Source: Sphingorhabdus sp. YGSMI21
GTDB taxonomy: Bacteria > Pseudomonadota > Alphaproteobacteria > Sphingomonadales > Sphingomonadaceae
Length of the DNA: 64,000 bases
NCBI RefSeq assembly: GCF_002776575.1
Contig: NZ_CP022548.1
Span: forward strand, 2,743,001-2,807,000
Reading direction: 5' to 3'
The notes under the pieces were generated by a model. That model ran no database searches, was not told where the DNA came from, and saw nothing but the letters and a program-made list of their open reading frames with translations. Of this stretch, positions 9,140 to 18,132 are shown in pieces (the first letter of the stretch is position 1; every line of letters begins with the position of its first letter). Position numbers and translations under genes: made by a program.

Positions 9140-9670
9140 CTAGGGGCGCTTTGTTTCGTGGTCAAGCCGCTTTGGCGCTTTTTTCCCCTGTTTTCTGGGT
9201 CGCCGGTTGCGGGCGTCAAGTTGCGCCATTGTCCGGCCGGTCAGGGGATCGCGCCAGTCGCCCGCGATTTCTGCGGCGGGACGCAGGACAAAGCTGCGTT
9301 CGCGCATCAGCGGATGGGGGATGACGAGGTCCGGTTCGGCGCTGGCAAAGGCGCCGCCGCTCCACAAGATGATATCCAGATCGAGCACCCGCCGGGACCA
9401 GGCCTGGCCGCGGCGACGGCCGAATTCTGATTCGATGCGCTTGAGCAGAGCCAGCAGGGCAGGGGGAGCCAGTCCCGTTTCGATGATCGCGGCGGCATTG
9501 GCATAGCTGCGCTGGGACGGACCCACCGGTCGCGAGCCGATGGTCGACGAGGTATCGAGCAGCGTCAGGCCCCGCGCGGCCAGGTGCTGCCCTGCCGCGG
9601 CTATGACGGCGCGTGGCGGTCCCAGGCGCTGGTGGCGCTGGTTCGAGCCGAGAGCGATCAGATAGAGCAT
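9140..9670 (-). CDS. folK: 2-amino-4-hydroxy-6-hydroxymethyldihydropteridine pyrophosphokinase
   Basis: This folate-pathway enzyme transfers pyrophosphate from ATP to 6-hydroxymethyl-7,8-dihydropterin. Family hallmarks are visible: the N-terminal LIALGSN, the RRxLDLDIIL metal-binding stretch (RVLDLDIIL), and the IPHPLMRERSFVLRPAAEI signature. At 176 residues it is of normal length, with a basic C-terminal tail (RKQGKKAPKR) beyond the catalytic core. It starts at ATG 9670 on the minus strand, divergent from the SodC-like gene, with tRNA-Lys 44 bases downstream. No other folate gene is in the window. Confidence 0.95.
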   Translation of the reverse strand: MLYLIALGSNQRHQRLGPPRAVIAAAGQHLAARGLTLLDTSSTIGSRPVGPSQRSYANAAAIIETGLAPPALLALLKRIESEFGRRRGQAWSRRVLDLDIILWSGGAFASAEPDLVIPHPLMRERSFVLRPAAEIAGDWRDPLTGRTMAQLDARNRRPRKQGKKAPKRLDHETKRP

Positions 9671-9786
9671 GGTGGCAATCTGGCTCCTGTGCGATGCCGG
9701 AAGGACGGGGCCGGAACAAATGGTTCCAAGCGGGCGGATCGGCTGCTATCATGAAATGAATGCAATGGAAATCAAGGAGAAGCTTC

Positions 9787-10338
9787 GTGGGTCAGCAACA
9801 TATCGGTTTGTCGGGCATGGTTTTGTTGTCGCTTGCGGCTGCCGGGTGCAGCCAGGAAGGCATATCTCCCGGCGAAGTCAGCGGCAATGTCGCGCGGGCG
9901 GAGCTGGCCGGAGCGGACGGCACGCCATATGGCGAAGTGATTGTCGCTCAGGGTGACAATGGCCTGCTCGTCAATATCCGGGCAGAAGGCATGTCGCCGG
10001 GACCGCACGGCGTGCATATCCACCAGACCGGCAAATGCGAGGGGCCCGACTTCAAATCTGCAGGGGGGCACTGGAATCCATCGGCCAAACAGCATGGCTT
10101 CGATAATCCGCAAGGCGCGCACGCGGGAGATTTCTTCAATCTGGACATTGGTGCCGACGGCACCGGTGCGCTGGAGGCGACGATATCGGGCGCCTCGCTG
10201 AGCGAAGGCGAGGACGCGTTGCTCGATGCCGATGGCGCGGCATTTGTAGTGCATGAAGGTGCCGACGACCTGAAGACCGATCCCTCCGGCGAAAGCGGCG
10301 GCCGGCTGGCTTGCGGCGTCTTTGTTGGTGGCCGCTGA
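9787..10338 (+). CDS. sodC: Cu/Zn superoxide dismutase family lipoprotein
   Basis: The protein would dismutate superoxide in the periplasm. Metal-binding histidines are visible in HGVHIHQTGKC, GGHWNP and HGAHAGD, with a C-terminal FVVHEGADD...GGRLACGV block typical of SodC. The conserved disulfide cysteines (GKC and LACG) are present. A lipobox LAAAGC near the N-terminus predicts lipid anchoring. I chose GTG 9787 because AAGGAG at 9774-9779 sits seven bases upstream. An in-frame ATG at 9760 would add a positively charged KSRR n-region but has no ribosome site, so the start is open. The gene stands alone, divergent from folK. Confidence 0.9.
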   Translation: MGQQHIGLSGMVLLSLAAAGCSQEGISPGEVSGNVARAELAGADGTPYGEVIVAQGDNGLLVNIRAEGMSPGPHGVHIHQTGKCEGPDFKSAGGHWNPSAKQHGFDNPQGAHAGDFFNLDIGADGTGALEATISGASLSEGEDALLDADGAAFVVHEGADDLKTDPSGESGGRLACGVFVGGR

Positions 10339-10374
10339 CTCCGCCTTTCTGTCAGTAAAATATAGAGTGGTTTG

Positions 10375-10839
10375 ATGAGTCAGTCTGTCCTGTTCGTATG
10401 CCTCGGCAATATTTGCCGCTCGCCGCTCGCCGAAGCGGCATTGCGGCAGGAATGTCTGCGTCTGGAACCGAATATCATCGTCGATTCTGCCGGCACCGGA
10501 GACTGGCATGTCGGGCAGCCGCCGGACGAGCGGGCGCAGGCCGTGGCGGCGCAAAATGGGGTGGATATCGGCCATTTGCGGGCGCGCCAGGTGAAAGTGT
10601 CGGATTTCCGCGATTTCGATTATATCATTGCGCTCGACAACCAGAATTTGCGCGATCTGGAGGCCCTTCGGCCGGCCAGGGCGGTTTCGCAGCTTTCGCT
10701 GCTCTTCGACCATGTCGCGGGCCGGGCGGGCGAAGATGTCGCGGATCCTTATTATGGCAGCGAACGTGATTTTGAACAGACCTGGGCAGAAGTGACCGAA
10801 GCGGCCCGCAATATCCGCCAGTGGCTGGCCGCCGGCTGA
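10375..10839 (+). CDS. Low molecular weight protein-tyrosine phosphatase
   Basis: The product is a 154-residue phosphatase of the arsenate-reductase-like fold. The catalytic loop CLGNICRS fits C-x5-R-S near the N-terminus, and the general-acid aspartate lies in VADPYYG. Its length matches the family. ATG 10375 is preferred over the in-frame TTG at 10372. It lies 36 bases after the sodC-like gene on the same strand, so the two could be co-transcribed. Family members dephosphorylate tyrosine kinases of polysaccharide export or other targets. No such kinase is adjacent, so the substrate is unknown. Confidence 0.93.
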   Translation: MSQSVLFVCLGNICRSPLAEAALRQECLRLEPNIIVDSAGTGDWHVGQPPDERAQAVAAQNGVDIGHLRARQVKVSDFRDFDYIIALDNQNLRDLEALRPARAVSQLSLLFDHVAGRAGEDVADPYYGSERDFEQTWAEVTEAARNIRQWLAAG

Positions 10840-11029
10840 GGATCCGGGCGAGGCAGCAGAATGGTTACCAGCCCGGCGCGGTAGCCCTGTGCCGCAGTGG
10901 AGCAGGGTGGGAAACGGGGTTTGGCGCCGTTTGTCGCGCGGTATAAGATATTGTCGATAATTTGCCGGCGCAATAGATGCCATCTATCGAATCCGTCGGG
11001 AATATTTTGGCGAGCCATGGCGGTTTCCC

Positions 11030-11058
11030 TTGAAATAGGCGCGTTCTTACCCGATATT
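11030..11058 (+). promoter_or_regulatory. Putative sigma-70-type promoter of the BI-1 gene
   Basis: TTGAAA (11030-11035) and GATATT (11053-11058) are separated by 17 bases, 51 bases before the start codon. A small hairpin GAGCCG/CGGCTC (about 11071-11088) lies in the predicted leader. Assigned by eye. Confidence 0.35.
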
Positions 11059-11109
11059 GAAAGCTGTAGAGCCGGTTTGTCGGCTCGCTAATTTGAGGAG
11101 TATGCAATT

Positions 11110-11844
11110 ATGGCTTGGCAAGATCCAAGAACAACCTTCGGGCAGGCCCCTGTGGGCACCGCTCCACAGACGCAGGTCGCGTTTGATGCCGGCCTGCGCA
11201 GCTACATGCTCAAAGTCTATAATTATATGGCCAGCGGCGTGTTGCTCACCGGCATTGTCGCGATGCTGTTCGCCAGCTCCGGTCTCGCGCAGGACATCAT
11301 GTTTGGCGGCGGGCCGCTGAAATGGGTGATCATGCTGTCGCCGCTTGCGATTGTTTTCGCAATGAGCTTCGGGCAGAATAAATTCTCGACCTTCACGTTG
11401 CAGGCGATGTTCTGGGGCTTTGCCGCTCTGATGGGCATGTCCATGTCGACCATCTTCCTGGTTTATACGGGCGCATCGATCGCGCAGACCTTCTTTGCCA
11501 CCGCAGCCGCCTTTCTCGGCCTGAGCCTCTATGGTTACACGACCAAGAAGGACCTGTCCGGCTGGGGCAGCTTCCTGATCATGGGCGTGGTCGGTATTCT
11601 GGTCGCGATGGTGATCAACATCTTCCTGCAGTCGTCGATGATGCAACTCGTGATCAGCGCGATTGGCGTGCTGGTTTTCTCGGGCCTCACGGCTTACGAT
11701 ACGCAGCGGATCAAGAGCATGTATGCCTATGTCGCCGGAACCGACATGGTCGGCAAGACCGTGGTCCTGAGCGCACTCAGCCTCTATCTGGACTTCATCA
11801 ACATGTTCCAGTTCCTGCTCTATTTCATGGGCGGCCGCGAATAG
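11110..11844 (+). CDS. Bax inhibitor-1 / YccA family membrane protein
   Basis: The 244-residue protein has about seven hydrophobic helices, the arrangement of the BI-1/YccA/YbhL family. The family-typical segment GLTAYDTQRIKSMY lies before the last two helices, and a further conserved stretch is ALSLYLDFINMFQFLL. Members sit in the inner membrane and act as pH-sensitive calcium leak channels or modulators of the FtsH protease. Which applies here cannot be told. Start ATG 11110 follows TGAGGAG. The gene is monocistronic: a promoter lies upstream and a strong terminator downstream. Confidence 0.93.
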   Translation: MAWQDPRTTFGQAPVGTAPQTQVAFDAGLRSYMLKVYNYMASGVLLTGIVAMLFASSGLAQDIMFGGGPLKWVIMLSPLAIVFAMSFGQNKFSTFTLQAMFWGFAALMGMSMSTIFLVYTGASIAQTFFATAAAFLGLSLYGYTTKKDLSGWGSFLIMGVVGILVAMVINIFLQSSMMQLVISAIGVLVFSGLTAYDTQRIKSMYAYVAGTDMVGKTVVLSALSLYLDFINMFQFLLYFMGGRE

Positions 11845-11873
11845 TGCCATTTGGCACAGCAATGATTATCGGG

Positions 11874-11909
11874 AAGGCCCGGCAGGAAACTGTCGGGCCT
11901 TTTCTTTTG
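11874..11909 (+). terminator. Rho-independent terminator after the BI-1 gene
   Basis: A 12-base-pair stem (AAGGCCCGGCAG / CTGTCGGGCCTT, one G-T pair) closed by a GAAA tetraloop is followed by TTTCTTTT. Confidence 0.85.
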
Positions 11910-11996
11910 GCGCTTCGTCGAGATTTGCGCGCAAATGCTGGACATTCATCAGCGTGAATCATAAGGAAACGGCAGTTGTTCCGGGAGAAGATTACA

Positions 11997-12737
11997 ATGC
12001 CGCGTTTGAAGGATATGCGTCTTATATTGGTAGCTGGCGGACTGGCTTTGCTTGCTGCCTGTCAAACGCCGCCGCCACCGCCACCGCCACCGCCCGCGCC
12101 GGTTGTCCAGCCGCAATATACGCCGCGCGCGCCGACCCCGCCCTTTGGCGCAAGCCATCTTTCGATCGTGCCGGCGCTCCGCGCCGACGGGTTGCGCGAA
12201 ACAATCAATCGCGATCTCGGACCGCTGGAAACCTTGTGGCACGTCCGCGCTGCCCTTAACGTTGCCGCGCTCAGCTGCACCGGACCGCTCTACGATCGTC
12301 TGGTTGACGATTATAATGCGTTCATCAAGAACAACAGCGCGTCGCTGCGCAACGCCAACAACGCGATCATCCGCAAATTCCAGCGCGATGTCGGCAGCGG
12401 CTACAAGACCGAGCATGACCGTCACCAGACGCAGCTCTATAATTACTGGTCCTTCTCGCCGCTGCGCCGGCCTTTCTGTGACCAGGCGGTGCAGATCAGC
12501 CAGCGCGCGATCGTCACCAAGTCGGCCGACCTCAACCTGTTCGCGGAACAGGCCTTGCCCGAACTGGAAAAGCCGTTCACCGATTTCTATCTCGCTTTCG
12601 AGGAATATGAGCGCGATCTTCAGGCCTGGCAGGTCCAATATGGCGATCCGACAGCCGTAGCCGAACAGCCGGCAATCGATCAGCCGGTTCTCGAACAACC
12701 ATTACTCGATTACGAGCAGCCGGCTCCCCGCGAGTGA
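11997..12737 (+). CDS. Proline-rich lipoprotein of unknown function
   Basis: The protein has a lipoprotein signal (MPRLKDMRLILVAGG...LALLAAC) followed directly by nine prolines in a row. A mostly helical region of about 180 residues containing two cysteines follows (ALSCTGPLYD and RRPFCDQAV). The tail is Glu/Gln/Pro-rich. GGGAGAAG just upstream fixes ATG 11997 rather than the ATG at 11976. The Cys after the lipobox predicts a lipidated envelope protein; the proline run may act as a spacer across the periplasm (inference). I recognise no named family. A bidirectional terminator separates it from the convergent GST gene. Confidence 0.75.
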   Translation: MPRLKDMRLILVAGGLALLAACQTPPPPPPPPPAPVVQPQYTPRAPTPPFGASHLSIVPALRADGLRETINRDLGPLETLWHVRAALNVAALSCTGPLYDRLVDDYNAFIKNNSASLRNANNAIIRKFQRDVGSGYKTEHDRHQTQLYNYWSFSPLRRPFCDQAVQISQRAIVTKSADLNLFAEQALPELEKPFTDFYLAFEEYERDLQAWQVQYGDPTAVAEQPAIDQPVLEQPLLDYEQPAPRE

Positions 12738-12752
12738 ATTTCCGATAGGCGA

Positions 12753-12795
12753 CAAAAAAAGGCCGGAGGGACGCCCTCTCCGGCCTCTTTCTTTG
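12753..12795. terminator. Bidirectional terminator between lipoprotein and GST genes
   Basis: Stem AGGCCGGAG (12760-12768) / CTCCGGCCT (12778-12786), preceded by a run of seven A and followed by a T-rich stretch, so it can serve both convergent genes. Confidence 0.8.
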
Positions 12796-12810
12796 CCCTT
12801 TCAAGAGCGG

Positions 12811-13428
12811 TCAGCCATTTTCGGCAATCAGCCGCTCGTCGATCGCCTTGGCCGCATTATAAGCGGCCCGATCCGTCAGCCGCGCGGCATAAGCGACAAA
12901 ACTGTCCCGAGCGGGCAGGGTGCCGAATTGGGTTCCCCAAATGACCTGCGCTCCGACATAGACGTCGGCCATGGTGAAGCGCGAACCGCAGACATAGTCA
13001 TCCGCCCGGAATTTGGCCTCCAGCACGTCGACCACGCGGTCATAATTGCCATAGCCGGCGGTCATCTCCTTGTCCTGTGCCACTTCAAAGCCGAGCGACT
13101 TGTTGGTGATCGCCGCTTCGACCGGCCCCGCCGCAAAGAACAGCCAGCGATAATAGTCGGCCCGTTCCGCTGCAGCCGGCGCGAGACCGGCGTCCGGGAA
13201 GGCTTCTGCCAGATAAGCACAGATAGCCGGGCCTTCGGTCACGACCTTGCCCTCATGCTCGATCGCCGGCACCTTGCCCATCGAATTGATCTTCAGATAA
13301 TCCTCGGCCTTCATCGACGTGCCATATTCGAGCAGCACCTGCTCATAATCCGCACCCGCTTCGTGCAACGCCCAGCGTGCAATCTGGCCGCGCGACATCG
13401 GGTTGGTATAAAAGCTGATAGTGGACAT
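12811..13428 (-). CDS. Glutathione S-transferase family protein
   Basis: This cytosolic protein of 205 residues has the thioredoxin-like N-terminal domain (start MSTISFYTNPMSRGQIARW, with the glutathione-binding KVPAIEHEG...VVTEGPAICAYLAE block) and an all-helical C-terminal domain (SRFTMADVYVGAQV). Minus-strand ATG 13428 is preceded by GAGGGAGAGA; the frame extends upstream without a better start. Family members conjugate glutathione to electrophiles, but the substrate cannot be read from sequence. It lies between a terminator and the divergent EthD-like gene, separate from the GST-containing operon at 17-20 kb. Confidence 0.88.
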   Translation of the reverse strand: MSTISFYTNPMSRGQIARWALHEAGADYEQVLLEYGTSMKAEDYLKINSMGKVPAIEHEGKVVTEGPAICAYLAEAFPDAGLAPAAAERADYYRWLFFAAGPVEAAITNKSLGFEVAQDKEMTAGYGNYDRVVDVLEAKFRADDYVCGSRFTMADVYVGAQVIWGTQFGTLPARDSFVAYAARLTDRAAYNAAKAIDERLIAENG

Positions 13429-13490
13429 GTCTCTCTCCCTCGTTTTGGATGGCCTTGTAACAGAAGGTCGCGTCACACGGGAGAGCGTCG

Positions 13491-13835
13491 ATGATCAAGC
13501 ATTTCTTTCTGATTTCGAAAAAGCCGCATGTTTCGGCAGCGGAATTCCGCGACTATTACGAGACAAGGCATGCGCCGCTGATCAAGCGGTTGCTGCCGAT
13601 GTTTGCGCATTACGAGCGCCATTATCTCGACCGGTCGCAAAGCCGGATCGATGCCACGCAGGACGATCCCGGTTTTGATGTGATCACCGAAATCCATTTT
13701 GCCAGCCAGAGCGATTATGATGCGTTTCTGGCAAGGCTGTCCGACCCAGCGGTGATCGCAGAAATCCGCGCCGACGAAGCCAATTTCCTGATCAGCGAGG
13801 CGACGCGGTCGTTGAGAATCGACAGCAGCAGCTAG
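13491..13835 (+). CDS. EthD-like dimeric alpha/beta-barrel protein
   Basis: The product is a 114-residue protein with the EthD-domain pattern: MIKHFFLISKKP at the N-terminus, the EFRDYYETRHAPL helix, and a strand/helix repeat ending FLISEATRS. Proteins of this ferredoxin-like fold form dimers and occur beside oxidoreductases and monooxygenases. Their exact chemistry is mostly unknown. ATG 13491 follows CGGGAGAG. It is divergent from the GST gene, with 62 bases between the starts, so the two may share a control region. Confidence 0.7.
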   Translation: MIKHFFLISKKPHVSAAEFRDYYETRHAPLIKRLLPMFAHYERHYLDRSQSRIDATQDDPGFDVITEIHFASQSDYDAFLARLSDPAVIAEIRADEANFLISEATRSLRIDSSS

Positions 13836-14062
13836 ATATTCGGCGACCGGACCCATATTGCAACGCGAATGGCTGATAAAAGCGGGCCTGCTGCCAGACG
13901 GTGACCCGATATTGAGACAGCAAACGCGCCGGGGGCCGGTGTTCCCATATCCTCAGCCAAGATAAGATAGGGGCCGCCGTTCCACCGGCTTTTTGCGAAC
14001 AACGCCTTGTTTTTACTATTTATCCTAATAAGGTACGTGAAAATAAGGGGCAAGTCACAGTA

Positions 14063-16885
14063 ATGAAGCAATTCTATTTGGCGCTGATCGGCGCTGTCTA
14101 TTTGATATCCGGAACAGCCGCGACCGCATCCGCCGATCTCCGTTTCGAACAGCCGGAAGCATGGGTGGAATCCGCCGATCTCGACCAGGTCCTGCGGGAA
14201 AATCCGGAGAGCGAAGCGATATTGGTGATTCTGGATTTCCAGCGCCAACTGGAACACGGCAAGGTCTCGACTTACCAGGATGTCGCCGTGCGCATCGATT
14301 CGACCAGGACCATGTCGAACATGCTGTCGCTTTTGAGCCCGAGCTGGCATCCGGATCAGGGCGATCTGATCGTCCATCGCTACGAGATTGTCCGGGGTTC
14401 CGAGATCATCGACCTGACGGGAGTCGAGAATATATTCGACGTCATTCGCCGGGAAAAAAATCTGGAGCGGCAACAGATCAACGGCATGCTGACCGCCATT
14501 TCGCAGATCGAGGATCTGCAACTGGGTGACATTGTGCGGCTGAGCTACACCGTCACCTCGGCCAATGAAGCGCTGGCCGGGCGCGTACAGGCATCAAGCG
14601 GTTTCGCTTCGGAGGATGTCAAAGTCGATTTCGTCCGTCAGCGGGTCCGCTGGCCCAACAAGATGGACGTCAAATGGCGTGGCTCCAAGGCGGAAATCGA
14701 GCCGGTGAAAACAAGCGAGGGGGGCTGGACCAATCTGGAAATCGACTATCGGTCCAGCGAACCGGATGTCGAAATTCCGAAAAATGCCCCCATGCGATTC
14801 AGGGATCGCAATCTGTTCGAGGTTGCCAGCTTTGCGTCGTGGAAGGACGTCTCGCGGGTCAACGCGGCCCTCTATCCCCGCAACGACGGCATCGTGAAGG
14901 GCGGCGCCCTGGATCAGGAAATCCGGGCTATTGCCGACCAGACCCGGGACAAGAAGCAGCGGACTGCGCTGGCGCTGCGGCTGGTTCAGGACAAAATCCG
15001 CTATCTCTATAACGGCATGGGATTCGGCAATTACAGTCCGCAGAAGCCGGAAGAGACCTGGAAACTGCGCTATGGTGACTGCAAGGCAAAGACCTATTTG
15101 CTGCTCGCGATCCTGCGCCGCCTCGACATCAAGGCCGTGCCGATGCTGGTCCACACCAGCCAGCGCGATATCGTCAAGGAGCGGCTGCCCTCATTCCAGG
15201 CGTTCAATCATATCATTGTCAAGGCAGAGATCGACGGAACCGTCTACTGGCTCGATGGCACCGGAAGCGGCACGCGTATCGACGATATGGTCAATTCTCC
15301 GACCCATCGTTACGGACTGCCAAGCGTCAGCAATGGTGCGGAGCTCGAGGAAATTCCAATCCGCCGGCCGGGTCGGCCCTATCAGTCGGTCATCGTCACC
15401 TATGACGTTTCGGCCGGCACCGATCTGCCCGCCCCCTTTGAACTGCAGGCCACGCTTCGCGACAGCGACGCGGCGGCACTGAAAGACGCCATCGCGCAAT
15501 TGTCGGAAGAGAAGGTGAAGGAACTGCGCGAGAAAACCGCGCTGGATTATGTGCTCGACGGGCTCGTCTACGAAACCAGCTTTACCTTTGATGAGGACGA
15601 GGAAACTGGATATCTTACGGCTAGGGGACTGTCCTATCTCGACTGGGATATCAAGACCGACCGGCACCGGCACGAATTGTGGAGCGTATCCGACAATTTC
15701 AAGGTCCAGAAGACCCGCGATGAAGAGGAATTGCGCAGCTTGCCGGTGAATTTGAGCTATCCGGTCTATTTCCAGTATCAGACCAATTATATCCTGCCCG
15801 ACCGATATGCCACCGCCTCGCTCGATGGCCTGGCGGAGGATAGTTCGCAAGTCGCCGGCTTCCAGTTCAGCCGCTCGGTGCACAAGAATGGCAACAGGAT
15901 TGTTTCCAAGGAAGAATATCATACCGGCCGTTGGGAATTGCCGGCGGAGGAATTCGAGACCGAACGGCGGAAACTGGCGCGCCTCAACCGGGAAAATGTG
16001 AAAATCATTCTTCCGGAAGACCGGGTGTTGCCGTGGCGGGAAGTCGAGGATTTCAAGCTTTCGGCGCAAGCTGCCATTCACCGCGAGGCGTTTGACCGGC
16101 ATGTCGCCAACGCCAAGAATGATGATGACGCTGCCTTGATCAACCGCGCCTATTTCCATCAGATCCTGGGGGAATATGACAAGGCCATTGCCGATGTCGA
16201 GAGCGCCTTGGCGATCAATTCCGATGCCGAAAATTATAAATGGCTCGGCGACCTGCAACTCGGCTCCAATCCGGCGGCTGCCATCGCCGCCTATTCCGAG
16301 GCCGTCGCCATCAAGCCGGCCTATTTCGACGCCTTGCTCGATCTGATCAGACTGCATGTGCGAATGGAGGATTTTGACAAGGCCCATGCGGTTCTGGAAC
16401 GGGCCAAGGACGCAGGCCTGACCGAAACCAGCGTCGATAGCATCCATATCGAGATATTGCAGGCCGAAGGCAAATTCGACCAGGCGCTGCAAATCATCGA
16501 CGACCTGGTCGAGGAAGAGCCCGATAATGCCAGCTATCTTGCCGATCGCTGTCTGTTGCGGGCGATGGAAAAAACCGATCTCGATATGGCGCTGGCGGAT
16601 TGCACCAATATGATCGAACTGGCCGAACGCAGCTCCTATTATCATTTCATCCGCGCCCTGGTCTATTACCAGCGCGGTGAATATCAGCTGGCGATCGACG
16701 ATCTCGGCAAATCGATCAAGGTCAGCGATCGCCGGGGCTATGTCTATCAGCTCCGGTCGCGCGCGCATCGCAAGCTGGGGCAGATCGAAGCGGCCGAAGA
16801 TGACGAAAAGACCGCGCGGTTCCGCTACAAATATGCGGGCTGGTACTGGGGCCATTTTTCGGATGACCCGCCTGCGGTACGCTGA
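14063..16885 (+). CDS. Secreted DUF3857 / transglutaminase-like protein with TPR tail
   Basis: The protein of 940 residues begins with a signal peptide (cleavage probably after ATASA). A DUF3857 domain of about 300 residues follows, then a transglutaminase-like core with the catalytic Cys in LRYGDCKAKTYLL, His in AFNHIIVKA and Asp in VYWLDGTG. A beta-rich linker and a C-terminal series of tetratricopeptide repeats (about residues 690-920) complete it. The intact Cys-His-Asp triad suggests a peptidase or transamidase acting in the periplasm or at the surface (inference). The gene stands alone, and its stop is 43 bases from the convergent DUF1428 gene. Confidence 0.88.
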   Translation: MKQFYLALIGAVYLISGTAATASADLRFEQPEAWVESADLDQVLRENPESEAILVILDFQRQLEHGKVSTYQDVAVRIDSTRTMSNMLSLLSPSWHPDQGDLIVHRYEIVRGSEIIDLTGVENIFDVIRREKNLERQQINGMLTAISQIEDLQLGDIVRLSYTVTSANEALAGRVQASSGFASEDVKVDFVRQRVRWPNKMDVKWRGSKAEIEPVKTSEGGWTNLEIDYRSSEPDVEIPKNAPMRFRDRNLFEVASFASWKDVSRVNAALYPRNDGIVKGGALDQEIRAIADQTRDKKQRTALALRLVQDKIRYLYNGMGFGNYSPQKPEETWKLRYGDCKAKTYLLLAILRRLDIKAVPMLVHTSQRDIVKERLPSFQAFNHIIVKAEIDGTVYWLDGTGSGTRIDDMVNSPTHRYGLPSVSNGAELEEIPIRRPGRPYQSVIVTYDVSAGTDLPAPFELQATLRDSDAAALKDAIAQLSEEKVKELREKTALDYVLDGLVYETSFTFDEDEETGYLTARGLSYLDWDIKTDRHRHELWSVSDNFKVQKTRDEEELRSLPVNLSYPVYFQYQTNYILPDRYATASLDGLAEDSSQVAGFQFSRSVHKNGNRIVSKEEYHTGRWELPAEEFETERRKLARLNRENVKIILPEDRVLPWREVEDFKLSAQAAIHREAFDRHVANAKNDDDAALINRAYFHQILGEYDKAIADVESALAINSDAENYKWLGDLQLGSNPAAAIAAYSEAVAIKPAYFDALLDLIRLHVRMEDFDKAHAVLERAKDAGLTETSVDSIHIEILQAEGKFDQALQIIDDLVEEEPDNASYLADRCLLRAMEKTDLDMALADCTNMIELAERSSYYHFIRALVYYQRGEYQLAIDDLGKSIKVSDRRGYVYQLRSRAHRKLGQIEAAEDDEKTARFRYKYAGWYWGHFSDDPPAVR

Positions 16886-16927
16886 CCGGCCTGATGGAGG
16901 ACTTGGCGAGATGGCCGCTCCTGCTTC

Positions 16928-17311
16928 CTAGCCATCCAGTGTGACAACCGGCTCGAAGCCGCCGAAAATCATACGTTTGCCATCGAAAGGCATCGGATTT
17001 TTTACCGGGTCCATCCGCGGATCGGCTTGTTCCGGATTTTCCATCATCGCCTCCAGTTTCGCCATGCCGGCGTCGCGGGTTGCCTTGTCCGGCCATTCGA
17101 TCCAGGACAGGACGACGCTCTCATCGTCGCTCGCTTTTACCGCCTTGCGGAAATCGGTGCTGCTGCCATCGGGTATGTCGTCGCCCCAGCATTCGACCAC
17201 TCTTGTAGCACCCATTTCGACGAACATGCTGTCGGCATTGTTGGCATGATCGATAAATTTCTGTTTGTTGGCAGTCGGGACCGCGATCACAAATCCGTCA
17301 ATATAGCTCAT
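16928..17311 (-). CDS. DUF1428 (YbaA-like) protein
   Basis: The 127-residue product matches the DUF1428 pattern: start MSYIDGFVIAVP, central ECWGDDIPDG, and the C-terminal PFDGKRMIFGGFEPVV. The family has a dimeric ferredoxin-like fold and no established reaction. It is the last gene of the minus-strand operon running from 20202 to 16928, 28 bases after a GST gene. Like the upstream members it has a GAGAGA-rich ribosome site. Its presence with VOC, GST and SRPBCC genes suggests a shared small-molecule detoxification role (inference). Confidence 0.88.
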   Translation of the reverse strand: MSYIDGFVIAVPTANKQKFIDHANNADSMFVEMGATRVVECWGDDIPDGSSTDFRKAVKASDDESVVLSWIEWPDKATRDAGMAKLEAMMENPEQADPRMDPVKNPMPFDGKRMIFGGFEPVVTLDG

Positions 17312-17339
17312 TTTTCTCTCTCCTTTGGTGAAGCCCGGG

Positions 17340-18014
17340 TCAGGCCATCTGCGGTTGGTGCCCGGCGAATGTTTCCGTCTGTGCCTTCAGGGCGCGCTGG
17401 AACGCCGGACGCTGCTCGCCGCGTTGCTGGTAGGCGGCAAGCCGGGGAAAGCCTGCCAATATGTCGGTGTGCCTCAGATTGCGGAGCACCGTCACCATCA
17501 TGATGTCCGCAATGGTAAATCGGCCGGTCAGCCAGTCTTTGTCACCGAGCGCGTCGGACAGGCTCTGCAGTCGCGCTTCGGCCAGTTCTACCGCGGCCGG
17601 ACGGGCCGCCTTGGCCCAGTCCTTGTCGGCGTGGAAAATATCATAGGAGACGATCGTGGACAGGGTCGGCTCGACGCTGTTCAGCGCCGCGATCAGCCAT
17701 GCCGTGCTGTTCCAGCGTTCCCGGCTATCGTTCGGCAGCAGCCGTTCGTCCTGTTCGCCAAGATAGAGCAGGATCGCGCCACTTTCGAACAGGCTGACAT
17801 TGCCGTCGTCAAAGGCCGGAACCTGGCCAAAGGGCTGCCACTGGCGATATTCGGCATCGCGCGGCTGCATCGCGTCGAGCAGGCTGGTGTCATAGGGACG
17901 GTCTATTTCCTCGAGTGCCCAGCGGATACGGATATCGCGGACCATGCCCTGGGCGAAATCGGGCACCCACCGGAAGGCGGAAATCCTTATATTGGGTTCG
18001 GAACTGGCGGGCAT
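17340..18014 (-). CDS. Glutathione S-transferase family protein
   Basis: This GST of 224 residues has a thioredoxin-like N-terminal domain (RISAFRWVP...FGQVPAFDDG, SLFESGAILLYLGE) and a helical C-terminal domain with the TGRFTIADIMMV capping-box helix seen in the family. It is the fifth gene of the operon, between the SRPBCC gene (118 bases upstream) and DUF1428 (28 bases downstream). The minus-strand ATG at 18014 is preceded by AAAGGAGAGA. The substrate is not deducible. Confidence 0.88.
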   Translation of the reverse strand: MPASSEPNIRISAFRWVPDFAQGMVRDIRIRWALEEIDRPYDTSLLDAMQPRDAEYRQWQPFGQVPAFDDGNVSLFESGAILLYLGEQDERLLPNDSRERWNSTAWLIAALNSVEPTLSTIVSYDIFHADKDWAKAARPAAVELAEARLQSLSDALGDKDWLTGRFTIADIMMVTVLRNLRHTDILAGFPRLAAYQQRGEQRPAFQRALKAQTETFAGHQPQMA

Positions 18015-18132
18015 TGTTCTCTCTCCTTTGAGTTAGCTAGTCATTTTCGAGCGGTGGGGAGGGGGCAGTCACCAATCCCCGCCTCCATCGGGTGAGCATG
18101 GAAATCCGGTTGAAATGGACACCGGCTGTTTC

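Noticed and set aside
15191..16855. A 554-codon open frame opposite the transglutaminase/TPR gene
   Set aside because: Antisense to a well supported protein with signal peptide and catalytic triad; no ribosome site or domain.
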